This document shows, in pieces, positions 11,875-23,385 of a stretch of 64,000 nt of DNA. The number at the start of each line of letters is the position of its first letter. Position 1 is the first letter of the stretch. A model generated the notes under the pieces. It was given only the letters and a program-made list of their open reading frames with translations, did no database searches and was not told where the DNA came from. The position numbers and the translations under genes were made by a program. The DNA lies in NCBI GenBank assembly GCA_011317545.1, contig WUJK01000002.1, positions 248,001 through 312,000 on the forward strand, in the 5' to 3' direction. The stretch comes from Coniella vitis (Eukaryota; Ascomycota; Sordariomycetes; Diaporthales; Schizoparmaceae).

Positions 11875-14800
11875 AAATCGTAATATAAATTAATAATAAA
11901 TACTATATAGTACTCCTAAACAGCGGAGTATAAGGAAACTTTATATCCCTAAGTATTATTAATAGAGAACGGATACCTTAGAAGAAGAAGATAGAACCCT
12001 ATAAACTTAGTACTATAGAAGGTATAGAAGTTACTTATAACTAAGGTATTATCTATATAGAATCTAATTAATTACTAGTTACGATCTACGGACGTACGAT
12101 ACTAATAAACTTCGATATTATAGACACCGTATAATATAAGCTAATCTTAGGTATACTATAGTTAAGAAAGGAAAATCCTCGAATCGATTAGACTAATAGC
12201 TATATTTTATAGGATAAAGCGGATATCTAAGAAACGGTTATAATTAAAGGCATAGGATTAGATTTAGTTACTAAGTAATACCTAGATAGTAGGGGCTTAA
12301 ACGAATTTATATATACCTCTAAATCGAGAAGAGGTAAGATAACGGCTACCCTAGGATATAATAAACCTCGATAGCTTATAGAGAAGGATCTAGCGATAGT
12401 TAGTACCTAATAGAATAAGGGATATAGCAGATTAGGATATAATATAATAGGATTCTATAGATAATAGGATATATTATTGCGATAAGTTTAAGAAGGAACT
12501 AAATACGTATAACGATATCTCCTTATAATAGTAACTATATAAGACGAAGATACGTTTAGAGACCTCTCCGGTATATTAGAAGAGTATCGGAAGTTTATAA
12601 AACTATTTTAAGGAAAATTCGATAACGGCCTATTAGAGTATAGCCTATATAACTACGAAATCCTAGTTAAGGAAGGAGAATAACTAAAGTTCTTTCCTAT
12701 CTATAGATTAGATAAGGATAAACTTAAAGTATTTAGAGAATATATCGACGAAAAGCTTAAGAAAGGCTATATTAGACCCTTATATTTACTAGTAGGATAC
12801 CTAATCCTATTTATACTAAAGAAAAACGGCAAATTATAACTATACGTTAACTATCGGCAACTTAACGATATTATAATTAAGAATTAATACCCCTTACCTC
12901 TCTTTAAAGAACTTAGGGATAAACTTAGAGGAGCCTAATAGTTTATAGCCCTCGACCTTAAAGAAGGATATATATATATTCGTATTAAACCCGGAGAAGA
13001 ATAGAAAACAGCGTTTAGAATACGCTACGGATATTTCGAATACCTTATTATACTATTCGGATTTACTAATACCCCCGTATTATTCTAAGAAATAATAAAC
13101 TTTATCTTATACGAATACCTCGACTATTTTATAATCGCTTACCTAAATAATATCCTTATTTACTCGAAGATATTCGAAGAATACTAGAAGTACATTATAA
13201 TAATCCTATAAATCCTCTAAGATAATAAGATTTTAGTAGAACCTACTAAATATAACTAGAATACCTAAGAAGTTAACTACCTCGGATATACTATTATACT
13301 AGGGTATATATAAATATAGAAAGATAAAGTATAAGGAGTTAGGGATTAGCCTATACCTTAGAACGTTAAGGACGTTAAAGCCTTCTTAGGCTATACTAAC
13401 TTCTACTAATAATTTATTAAGAACTATAGTAATATTATAGTACTATTTATAGAACTTACGAAAAAGGACGTTACCTTTAACTAGAACGAATAAGTATAGA
13501 AAGCCTTTAATATAATTAAGGATGCTATTATATTAGAACTAATCTTAGTCGAAGTAGACTAAGATAAAGTTTTCGAGATTAAGATAAACGTATTAGATTA
13601 TACGCTCGGCGGATAACTCGGATAATAAGATAATAAAGGATAATTACGAATAATTAGCAACTTTAGCAAGAAGCTAAATAGATTAGAACTTAACTATAGA
13701 ACGCCTAATTAAGAACTTATAATAATAGTAGAAGCCTTTAGGGAATAGCGATACTACCTTATTAGTATAAAATAATAAATTCTTATATATACGGATTATA
13801 AGAACCTTTAGGCATTTACCTTAATAAAGCAGCTTAATAAACGATAAGTTAGATAGTACGAATTTCTATCAGAATTCGACTTTAAAATTATCTACCGCAA
13901 AGGTAAAGAAAACGAACGAGTAAACGCTCTTAGCAGACGGTTAGACTATAAGGATAGTAATAGCAAAGACCAGGATATTATAGTAATCTTTAGGGAAGAT
14001 TCGGAAAGCAACCTTACTATATTATCTATTACTAAGGAACTTAACGTAATATTATATATTAAAGGAGAAATACCTAACCTCGATAGTATAATAATACCGG
14101 AATAAAATAACTATATTAGAAGCATCTATAGCGTACTAGTATATAGATACTAAGGAATTAGAACAACCTATAAAAAGATCCAACGTTATTAGAACCTACC
14201 GAACCTTAAGAAATAAGTTACGGATATCGTTAATAACTATAATATATATAAACGGAATAAGATAGAATAATATAAACCTTATAGACTACTATAACCTCTA
14301 CTAATACCTATAACTATTTAGTTATCTATTAGTTTAGACTTTATTACTAAGCTACCCCTCTTACGAGAACCCTTAACTTAGGTATAGTACGATAGTATCT
14401 TAGTAGTAGTTTATAGACTAAGTAAATATATATACTTCCTACTATATAAAGAAAATAATACCGCAGAAGAACTCGTATATATATTCCTCCGTATTATTAT
14501 CGCTAACTACGGAATACCTTAGCAAATTATATTAGATAGAGATAGAAAATTTATATTAAAATTCTAGATCTTATTTATTAAATACCTCGGAATAATATAA
14601 CGTATATCTACGGCATTTTATCCTTAGATAGACGGATAAATAGAACGTACTAACTAGATTATAGAATAATATCTATAATATTATATTAACTACGAATAAG
14701 ATAATTAGGTCGAACTCTTACTTATAGTATAATTCGCTTATAATAGCGTAGATACGATAAGTATAAGAAAATCACTATTCTTCCTACTCTACGGATATAA

Positions 14801-15350
14801 CCCTATAGTATACTATAAAATACTATTAGGCGGAAATATAGAAACAGCAGACTAATATACTAGAAGAATTAAGTAATTATACGAAGATACTTAATATATA
14901 CTTCAGGACGTTAAAGAATAAATAATAAAATACGCTAATTAGAAAAGGATTAAGGGACTAATCCTATAGAAGGGAGATAAAGTTTACCTTAACCGTAAAA
15001 ATATTAAAACTACTAAACCTAGCGATAAACTCGACTATAAAAAACTCGGACCTTATAAAATTATACGATAAATTTCATTAGTTAACTATAAATTGGAAAT
15101 CCTATATATATATCTATACCCAGTCTTTCACATTTTACTCCTAGAACTAGTACTAGCGGACGCAGAACTCTCGTACGATATAGACATTATCGAACCAGAA
15201 TAAGCATAGTATAAAGTTAAATAAATCCTTAATTCACGCAAACGCAGACGCGGAAAATAATACCTTATTAAATAGAAAGGATATAATAACTTAGAAAATA
15301 CTTAGAAACCCCTAAAGAATATCTATAAAAATCTAATTAAAGAATATAAA
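11778..15350 (+). pseudogene. pol remnant of copy 1b
   Basis: Same domain order as the other copies, in the -1 frame relative to gag. The protease motif is NSG instead of DSG (near 11920). The RT motif at 13140-13151 reads YLNN, with both catalytic Asp codons changed to Asn. The integrase second Asp (LDRDRKF) is still readable near 14540, and the chromodomain-like end lies about 15210-15345. The start is approximate, placed where the pol frame first resembles that of other copies. Inactive through many stops and active-site changes. Confidence 0.85.
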
Positions 15351-15358
15351 AATCAGAA

Positions 15359-15994
15359 TTATAAACTATTAATAGTAGAAAACCCTAAGCCGAAGAAGTT
15401 AGATATAGATAAATCCGTAGACTCTAGGAAGGTACTAAAGTCTATTACCCTAAAACCACTAATCTCCTATAATTCGGTAATAGCTTTAGATTCCGTAGAG
15501 ATAGCTATATTTATATTAGACTCGGCTTCCTACTCCTCCTAAGTATTAAGCGACTCTAACCCCGTATTTACTAACTTCGTACTCCTCTTTACTAGAGACT
15601 TACGCTAAATACGAAGACGCTCTAAGCGAGAAAGCGCCTCCCCCGCCTTACGATAAGCCTTACGAAGCTCCTTACGCGTATTAGCCTCCTATATATAAAG
15701 CTTTTTCTCCTCCGATAAAATACGAGAAACTATATAGAGTTAGTATACTAATAAGGAAAATTATTATAGCTAGAACTTACGGGTATTTATAGGAATACTA
15801 TTCCTATTATATCGTTTTCCTCGTTTTATATACGTAGAATAATGCGAAATACTATCTATTATACGGTATAACTACCCTTTAGAAGTATAAAGAGAATAAG
15901 GTATTATCTTAAAACTAAAAGTTTCGATAGAAAGATAAAGACGGTTATATTGCTCGGTTTTCTTCGAACGCGATTTCTAGATACCTATAGATAT
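15359..15994 (-). pseudogene. antisense ORF (aORF) type 1 of copy 1b
   Basis: 212-codon antisense frame from ATA (formerly ATG, rc 15992-15994) to TAA (rc 15359-15361), exactly the length of the aORFs in 1a and 1g. The start lies 102 bases from the 3' LTR in all copies. The N-terminal part is Ser/Tyr/Lys-rich and the C-terminal half is charged and helical. Interrupted by RIP-type stops at Gln codons. Function unknown. Confidence 0.65.
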
Positions 15995-16095
15995 AACGAA
16001 TTAAGAAGGTATAATCCGGAGTAAGAATATTAGGCAGGACTATTTATAGAAATATTATAAGTCTTTAAGGATAAAGACTAATAGAAGGGAGATAA

Positions 16096-16576
16096 TATTA
16101 TAACCTATAAATATATAGGTTATAGGAATAAGCTAGCGTAATTATATACTAGTAAATCGGAACCTTAACGGACCGATAGGGATCTCTTATATAAGAATAT
16201 AGAACGGTATAATTAGGGTTAGGGTCGGATTACCTTAATAACTAAGATAGTTAGAGCGATAATAATCTAAATAATCCAAATAAGCTAACGCTCCTATCGC
16301 TCCCGGTAATCCAAGGATCTATACTTACTATAGATAGGAAATAATAGAAGGATATAAGGATAGGAGTTTATAGCTTAATATTAGATAGTTTCCTTATAGT
16401 CTTTAGTTATAAATCTAAGTATTATTTTATATAATAGGGTAATCCCTCTTAATTACTTATAATACTTAGTATTACTCGATAAATATATAGAAGCTTAAAG
16501 GTAATACTTCCCTATTCTACTAATATATAACTTATAGGTACTTCTAGAATTAGGAACTTAGGTAAGGATTATTATA
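16096..16576 (+). repeat. 3' LTR of copy 1b (type 1)
   Basis: 481 bp, starting TATTATAACC after the PPT. It is much more RIP-mutated than the 5' LTR of the same element, also at its outer end, where other copies are usually spared. The final 100 bp carry extra differences, such as GAATTAGGAACTTAGG where others have GAATCCGGGATTCAGG. The flanking five bases are ATATA. Confidence 0.93.
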
Positions 16577-16619
16577 ATATAGCTTTAGGATATTATACCT
16601 TTATAACGAGTAATTCGGG

Positions 16620-16690
16620 CGACTCCCTATTTAAACGAATAATAATAATAATAATAATATAATAATAATTATATAATAAATAGTTATTTA
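16620..16690. repeat. AAT-rich low-complexity stretch
   Basis: Short microsatellite-like run of AAT/ATA units at the left edge of Gypsy-3, between the 1b LTR and the first gag-like sequence. Probably leader sequence simplified by RIP. From 16577 to about 16790 I see nothing else. Confidence 0.6.
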
Positions 16691-16789
16691 AATAATAGAA
16701 GAATAATAATATACTATTAAAGGGGTAATATAATAATAGCGCGAAGATAATATATAAAATCTAGAAGCGCTTATAATATAACTTATATA

Positions 16790-17800
16790 AATTAAATAAT
16801 CCTATAGCCTATTATTATAGGAGCTATTAGTAAGTATTAATAATCTAATAGCCGAATACCCTAACCAGGTATTTAATAAACTAAAAGATACCTATACCCC
16901 TACCTCTTAAGATATAAAAGATATTAATATCGATATAAATAAAGCTTTAGAAAGTATAATTATACTTAAATATAAGCCCCTTTTTTAGCTAACGAACTTT
17001 AAGGGTATATATATTTAATTCCTAGCTTAAGAGCGTATTATAAGGTATAAACTTATCCGAGATACCTATTTTATCGGGAATTATATAGATAAGTTTTAAG
17101 AAATCTATAAATACCTAAAGGGAGATATGAAGGTTATAATAAGGAGCTATTATATTATAGGAGGAGAGTATAACCTTTAAAAACCCTCTTTATTCTTATA
17201 ATAGCTCCGCTACCGATATTATAATAAGACCTATATTATCGCTATTTCCTAAAAGCTCCGGAGCTTTACTTAGAAGAAAAGCTAACCCTTCCCTAACTTC
17301 TTCTCCTAATAAGAGAAGTTACTAATAAACTCCGGCGGTATAAAATAGCCGGATTTAGCTAAATTAATATACCTAGAAGGCGCTATTAATAATATATTAT
17401 ATATAACTTATTAGTATAAAGATACCGTTAATATATAACGATTAGGTAAAGAAAGCGTTTTATATCTTAGTTAAGCTAAAAAGCTATATTATTATCCGAG
17501 ATAATAGCTATATTTTACCCTTAAGCTATTTATCCGGAGCTATAATATAGCGCTTTAAAATAACTTAATAAGTAGGAGGAAACGGATAGAAATTATAAAA
17601 CCCTTATATAAATCCTAATAGGGATATAGCTATAATTAATATTAATATTTTATAAGCTAATAAATAGCGTATAAAATAGGTTAATTAAGCGGAGATTAGG
17701 CGTAGGAAAGAGTAGGGACTTTATTATAGGTATAAACGTTCGAATTATAGAATTACTTATTACCCCTTCCTACCTATATACCTACCTATTAGCTTAGGAG
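16790..17800 (+). pseudogene. gag remnant of Gypsy-3
   Basis: Very degraded gag. The best landmark is a nucleocapsid knuckle at 17722-17763 with spacing C-x2-C-x4-H-x4-C, in which all four ligand codons are now Tyr (TAT at 17722, 17731 and 17746, TAC at 17761). This is what RIP does to TGY and CAY. The residues around it (Arg/Lys before, Pro-Phe after) fit a Gag knuckle. Upstream, a capsid-like region can be followed only in pieces, so the boundaries are approximate. Confidence 0.6.
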
Positions 17801-17899
17801 CTATATAGGAGACGGAAATTAATATCGCCGATATTAACCTTATCGACCTTAATAATACTATTAAGGAATAGGAGGAAAACTAGCTATTTTTATATAAAG

Positions 17900-19388
17900 T
17901 TATATATAAAAGCTTATAGGTCTCGATTTTAGCTTATAAGAAGTAAAGCGTTAGATAAATAGAAACTATTTTATAATAAACCTATTCTATAATTTAACTT
18001 TATTTATCCTAATACTTATTAATCCTAATTATAACTATTATTCTACTATAAATAAGATACTTATATATAAGTTAAGATTTCCGTATATATTTATCCCGCT
18101 TAAAACCCTTTATTAATTATTAAGGGAGAAAATATTATATAAATAGCCCGTTATCCGCTATATAACCTACCTTAATATAGATTTAAATAGGTATTTATAT
18201 CGTATTTAAGCTTATATAATCCGCCGCCTTTAATATAACCTTATTTTAGGAAAACCTTAAGTAGAAAGAGAAAAGGTAATATATATAGCTTATAAATACC
18301 GCTTAAGTATTAAATAAATAGGAGGATTAGAGGTTTAGGAATAAGGATATAGCCCTAAAAGCTTTAATTATACGCTTATTAATACCCTTATTATTTAGAG
18401 TAAGGTTTAATATATAAAATACTTAAATACCGCTTAAATAGCGTTTTTTAATATTATAATAGCCTATATTATTAAAGCCTTATTATCGAAAATAGAATCC
18501 TCGGTTAACGAGAAATTCCCCTTAGAGTATTATAAGTTCCGGAACCTCTTTAATAAGGAAGTAGCTTCCGCGCTACCGCTATATAAAAAGGGAGCGGATT
18601 ATAAGATTCGGCTATATAAGAAGGCGAATAGATTTATTATAAACGCCTTATAAAGCCTATTATACGGGATATTTAGAGAAGAACTTATTATATTAAGGAA
18701 AACTCTTATTAAACTATTTAATATAAACTATATTAAAGCTAATAGCTTTTTAATAGGAGCTCCTATAATCTTTATTAAGAAACTAAGGGGTAGCCTTTAT
18801 TTTTATATAGATTATTATATATTTAATACTATTTTAGAAGCTAATTATTACCCGCTCCCCTTTATTAAAAAGACTCTATCTAATATTATAAATATTAAAT
18901 ATTTTACTAAGCTTAATATATAAATAGCGTTTTATAAACTTTATATTAAGGAAGGAGATAAATAGAAGACCGCCTTTTATATAAAGTATAGTTTCTTCGA
19001 ATAACTAATAACCCCGTTCGGACTTATAAGTACTCCTACGATATTTTAATATTATATTAATAACGCTTTATACCCCTATCTAGATATCTTCTATTTAGCT
19101 TATATCGATAATATTCTAATATATACCGACGGTATAGCTAGATGATTATCGAATAAAAGTAAAGCTAATATTATATACTTTCGAAGTAATAGATTTAAAT
19201 TTAGATATTACTAAATATAAATTCGGCGTAACTAAGACGAAATACCTAAGCTTTATTATTAAAGTAGGGGTAGGGATTTATATAAACCCTAAGAAGGTAT
19301 ATATTATATACGATTAGAAGGCTCTAAAGATAATTAAGGGAGTTTATAGCTTCTTAGGATTTATAAACTTCTATTATTAGTTTATTAT
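17900..19388 (+). pseudogene. pol remnant of Gypsy-3, protease region to RT
   Basis: From about 18500 the frame reads as a typical fungal Gypsy RT: ...FEYYKFRNLFNKE..., then a fingers region near 18760-18820, a thumb-side ...ITPFGL... near 19005, the catalytic block YIDNILIYTD near 19100-19125 (second Asp changed to Asn) and a connection motif ...GFINFYY near 19360. A frame change occurs near 19140. The protease (about 17980-18200) is only inferred from position. The reading continues into RNase H at 56844. Confidence 0.8.
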
Positions 19389-19548
19389 TATTATAAACCC
19401 GTACTAAGCACGCTTAGTATATAGTTAGCTATATATAGATATATAGTAATAGTCTAGTTACTAGTATATAACTCTCTCTTCTTTATAGTTAGAATAATAT
19501 ATTATAACACCTATTAGTAACTACTACTTATAAGTCTAGCCTATTATA
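19389..19548 (+). repeat. 5' LTR of Gypsy-2
   Basis: 160 bp, TATTATAAACCC...CCTATTATA (TG...CA before RIP), preceded by ATTAT. Matches 56679-56838 along its whole length, with differences almost all C/T or G/A. The first bases resemble the Gypsy-1 LTR terminus (TGTTATAACCC), which integrase would recognise. Confidence 0.87.
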
Positions 19549-19606
19549 TTTCTAACTATTAATACCTCCCTTATTATAAATAGCTTTAAACTTATAGGTA
19601 ATAGAA

Positions 19607-19663
19607 CCTAGTTATAGGATAATATTAACGGGGGCTATTAGCCCTTCCGAACCTATAACTAGG
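19607..19663 (+). other. nested stem-loop in the Gypsy-2 leader
   Basis: Perfect 12-bp inverted repeat CCTAGTTATAGG (19607-19618) and CCTATAACTAGG (19652-19663). Its 33-nt loop contains a second perfect hairpin, GGGCT-ATT-AGCCC (19632-19644). It lies 59 nt after the LTR, between LTR and gag, where retroelements keep packaging, dimerisation or translation signals. RIP can leave such pairs intact because TG and CA opposite each other both become TA. The structure is seen; the function is inferred. Confidence 0.5.
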
Positions 19664-19789
19664 GATAATACTATTTATTACTAACTTATTAAACTCCGTA
19701 TATATTAACTTAATCTTAGTATATAACTCGCTAAGATTATATTACTTTTTACTTTGCTTATAGCTAGCTAATAGGATATATTATCCTAA

Positions 19790-20640
19790 TAATCGGGCGG
19801 TTTACCGATTATACCCCCTAGCGATATATTAACGCCCTTAACGGACTTAGGTATACCTATAGCGCTCCTAATATAGAGGAAGCCCTTACCTATACCGGTA
19901 TTATATAATAATATAAGGGACGCTTAATATATATAGCGGACCTCGATAGAACTTAAGCTTATACTCCATTAGGAGTTTATTAGACTACTTATTATTTACT
20001 AGTATTATATATATATATAGCTAAGCCCTAATATCTAGCGGATAGTTATAGCCTTTTACTAATTTAAATAATCCCTAGATTAGGATATAAAGGCTTTCTT
20101 AGATTATTTAGATAGATATTATATAAACCCTTATAAGAAGGATAATATAATACGGGACCTAGTAATAATATATATAAGAGATAGGGAACTCTTCTCTTAT
20201 TTTATTATATACTTCGAGAAGATTATAATAATAGCCGGAGGCCTAAATTAGGATAATAATATTAGGGTTAGCTTTTTATAATAATCTCTCTCTTAATATA
20301 TCCGCGATAAGGCTATTAGCTAAGGAGTTAGCTTAACGGATTATATTAATATTTAAGACTCTTATTATATAATTACCTAAGATTTAGAATCGTAGGATAT
20401 AAAGAAGAAGACTTAGGGATAATAAAAACCCCTAATTACTATTTAGGGGGAGGATATTCCGATAATAGGAGTTAATATAATATAATCTATAGATTAGAGA
20501 TTACTAATAGGCCCTAGGGCGGGTCCGACCCGGCGCTATATAGTATAAGTATTATAAGAAGTTTAAGTATATCGGAAGGAGTAAGGGGCGTATATATATT
20601 ATAGTTCTTAGGATTATATTATTTATAATTACTCCTTAGG
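19790..20640 (+). pseudogene. gag remnant of Gypsy-2, 5' part
   Basis: A long frame, interrupted by RIP-type stops, resembles the Retrotrans_gag family. Readable blocks include AFLDYLDRYYINPYKKDN near 20090-20145 and DLVIIYIRDRELFSYFI near 20160-20210, followed by a Ser/Leu-rich helix segment. A possible degenerate knuckle lies near 20540-20590 but is not clear. Cut at 20640 by copy 1c; resumes at 28272 (duplication TTAGG). The start is approximate. From 19664 to 19790 nothing else is recognised. Confidence 0.65.
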
Positions 20641-21125
20641 TATTATAACCCACGGTTATACAGGTTATAGGAACAGGCTAGCGTAACTATATACTAGCAA
20701 ATCGGAACCTTAACGGACCGATAGGGATCTCTTATATAACTAGGTTATATAGGATAATATAGTTAGGGTTAGGGTTATATAAACTAATTAGGAATAGATT
20801 ATTAAGATTATTAGATAATCTAGCAGAGCCGGATTATTAGGATCGTAAGATAATCTAAATAATCTAAGGTTAAATAGGGAATTTAATATAGAATAACGGA
20901 AGGATATAAGGACGATAGATTTCCTAGCTATTAGATAGTTTTCTTTATAGTCTTTAGTTATAAATCTAAGTATTATTTTATATAATAAGGTAATCCCTCT
21001 TAATTACTTATAATACTTAATATTACTCGATAATATACGAAAACTTAAAGGTAATACTTCCCTACCTACTAATAAATAACTTATAGGTACTTCTAGAATC
21101 CGGGATTTAGGTAAGGATTATTATA
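20641..21125 (+). repeat. 5' LTR of copy 1c (type 2)
   Basis: 485 bp, TATTATAACCCACGG...GATTATTATA. The outer first bases retain ACCCACGG and ACAGG; the inner end is RIP-saturated. Contains the TTAGGG doublet (near 20764-20776) and the type 2 middle with GATTATT/GATAATC repeats. Confidence 0.95.
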
Positions 21126-21180
21126 TTTTTATAACTCTTATTTAGGACGGTCTATATATACCTCTTAGGTAATATTAAGT

Positions 21181-23385
21181 ATAATAATAGCTCCTTAAAC
21201 TCCTACCCCGTCTACCTTAGGAGAAGGATATCGCTAGGTTATAACTTAGGAAGATATAATACGCTAATTAATCGAATTTACCTAATAACTTATTATACTT
21301 TAGTAGAATTAGGAATAATAGAATCGTACTATCCGTAAGTAGGCTTAATAGCTTAAATAATATTGGGCTATAGCCGCTACGCCCCTAGCGCTTATTATTT
21401 AAAATACCGGTAACGGCTATAAGATAGATAAACCTATTATATATAACGGTAACTAAAAGACGCTTTAAAGGTTCCTTACCTATTATAAGGCGTACTTCCT
21501 ATAAAATAGAGCTTAATTTACTATTAAACCCGATAAAATTATCTTAGCCGGTATATAATTCGAAAAGGATATATTTATCTAATATAAACCCTTACTTTAT
21601 AACTATATTAAATACTTAAGTAACCTCGATTAATATAAGATAACTACTAAGAATATATTCGATTTATTCGTAGGATTCGAATATATCCTTAAGGAAATAT
21701 TTAGCGATCCTAATAAAGAACGGATTATAGTATAATAATTTATAGAACTTAAGTAGAATAAATCCGCTTTAGCCTATACGGTCCGCTTTAAGTAACTCTT
21801 AATACGCGTCCCTTAGGAAGATAAGAACCTTATAGAATACTATTATAGAGGACTTAAGGATAAGGTTAAGGACGAAATCTCTAAATAGGATTAGCCTAAA
21901 GACTTTACGATATTTAGTAATAACGCTATCCGTATCGATAACCGTCTCTACGAAAGATATATAGAGAAAAGTAAGAAAGGAGGAAGCTATACTATATAGA
22001 GGAATTACGCTAATATAGAACGGCGGATTTAATAAACTATTAACCGTAGCTTCTAGTAATAAGGTATAATAGTAAGTAGCACTATATACTTAGGATTTAT
22101 AAAGCTCGATATAGCTTAAAGGAAAACTATAAGTAAGGAATACTTTAACTATAATAAGATAGGCTACTTCGTATAAGAATACCGATAACCTAAGAAACCT
22201 AGAGAATTTAAGAAAATCCCCGAAGGATAATAAGCTAATATTATAATACGTAAGACTACGGACTTTACTCCTAACTAAAACTAGCTTCTAAAGTAAGCGT
22301 TAGATAACTCCGATTATAGACTCCTTAACTAAGCCTTCTATTATAAGGATAATTACGTAATATACCTCTCGGCAAAATAAGGCTTAGGATAGTTCCCTTA
22401 GAAACCTTATAAGGAACGATAAATTATAATTACCTAGAGGACGCTTCTCCTAACGAATATTCTATAAAATAATATTACGGAAATTATAGAATAATAAGAA
22501 ACGCTTAATATCGGTTAGAGTACTAGTACCTAAACTATTAATAAATAAACAAGCTTAGAATTAGAAAGCTCTATAAACGAAGATATCGATAAAGGAGATA
22601 TATATTACCTTATCTATAGTATTATACTTAGAGAATTATTTAGGATAATAATCTATTAAAACGAAACCCCCCTTATATAGGAAGATATACGAATTAATTA
22701 TCTCTACGAAAAATACTACTAAATCGTATAGTTCGCCTATATTATATATAATTATAGATAATACTTTAAATATAAGGTAACTAATAAATAGTTCCCTATA
22801 CGCGAAGCAGGGTATAGTATTATCGCCTATAACAACGATAATAGCGATTATTATAAAGTATTTAGAATAAGGGGAAATTATACTAGTATTAGCCTTATAT
22901 ATAATACCCCCTACGAATATACTATACGATAAGTAAAATAGTACTAATATATAATACCTTAGTATATACCTTATATATAAGAAAAAGCGCTCGATTAGTA
23001 TAGAATATGCGAATAGAAATAAAGGGAAAAGCTCGTAAAGCCCGTATATATAGAACCTACGTATTATAGCTTCTATAAGCACGCCGATTATATAGAATAC
23101 CTAGCGGATAAAGCGTATACCTATTACGACCTTAAAGATAATTAGCCCGGAGTATAAACTCCGTATACCGAAGAAGAAAATTAAGTATACCTATAGCGAT
23201 AAGCCGTAGTATATATACGATACGGAATATAATAAGCTAAGAACTTAGTATAGATAATAGCCCTTAGAGTATAGTAAGAATAATAGAACCTAAAAGGTAA
23301 GGATCGCCTATAAGGGATATTAAGCGATTAGGACTTATAGCAAAATCCCTCTATACGATAGATAGCTCGATATATAAATATTTAA
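21181..23385 (+). pseudogene. gag remnant of copy 1c
   Basis: 735 codons from the presumed initiator ATA (21181, 56 bases after the LTR) to TAA (23383-23385, TGA in other copies), with the frame kept end to end. All four knuckle ligands (near 22138-22190) are now Tyr. Lacks the 105-bp insertion of 1d/1e/1f, so its gag has the same length as in 1b. Many RIP-type stops. Confidence 0.85.

Larger units (their letters stand above)
9136..16576 (+). mobile_element. Gypsy-1 copy 1b, full-length, type 1
   Basis: Complete in structure: 5' LTR, gag, pol, antisense ORF, PPT and 3' LTR, 7441 bp. The flanks do not match: TATAC (9131-9135) on the left, inside 1z, and ATATA (16577-16581) on the right, inside Gypsy-3. 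C to T or G to A changes cannot reconcile them. The 5' LTR edge is well kept, but the outer 3' LTR edge is heavily mutated, unlike most other copies. Together these suggest that the two ends came from different insertions joined by recombination, with loss of DNA between. Confidence 0.92.
16577..19388 (+). mobile_element. Gypsy-3 element, left part (oldest layer)
   Basis: Third Gypsy family, plus strand. It contains gag with a degenerate zinc knuckle and pol up to the connection after reverse transcriptase, then is cut by Gypsy-2 at 19388. It resumes at 56844 in the same reading frame when Gypsy-2 and one target duplication are removed. Its 5' LTR is missing: the left edge is the 3' LTR of 1b. 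It is among the most strongly RIP-mutated sequence in the window. Confidence 0.87.

Noticed and set aside
19389..19548. Solo LTR or MITE at 19389 and another at 56679
   Set aside because: The two copies form the ends of one element: matching target duplication outside, PPT inside the second copy, and gag-pol of one family between them.
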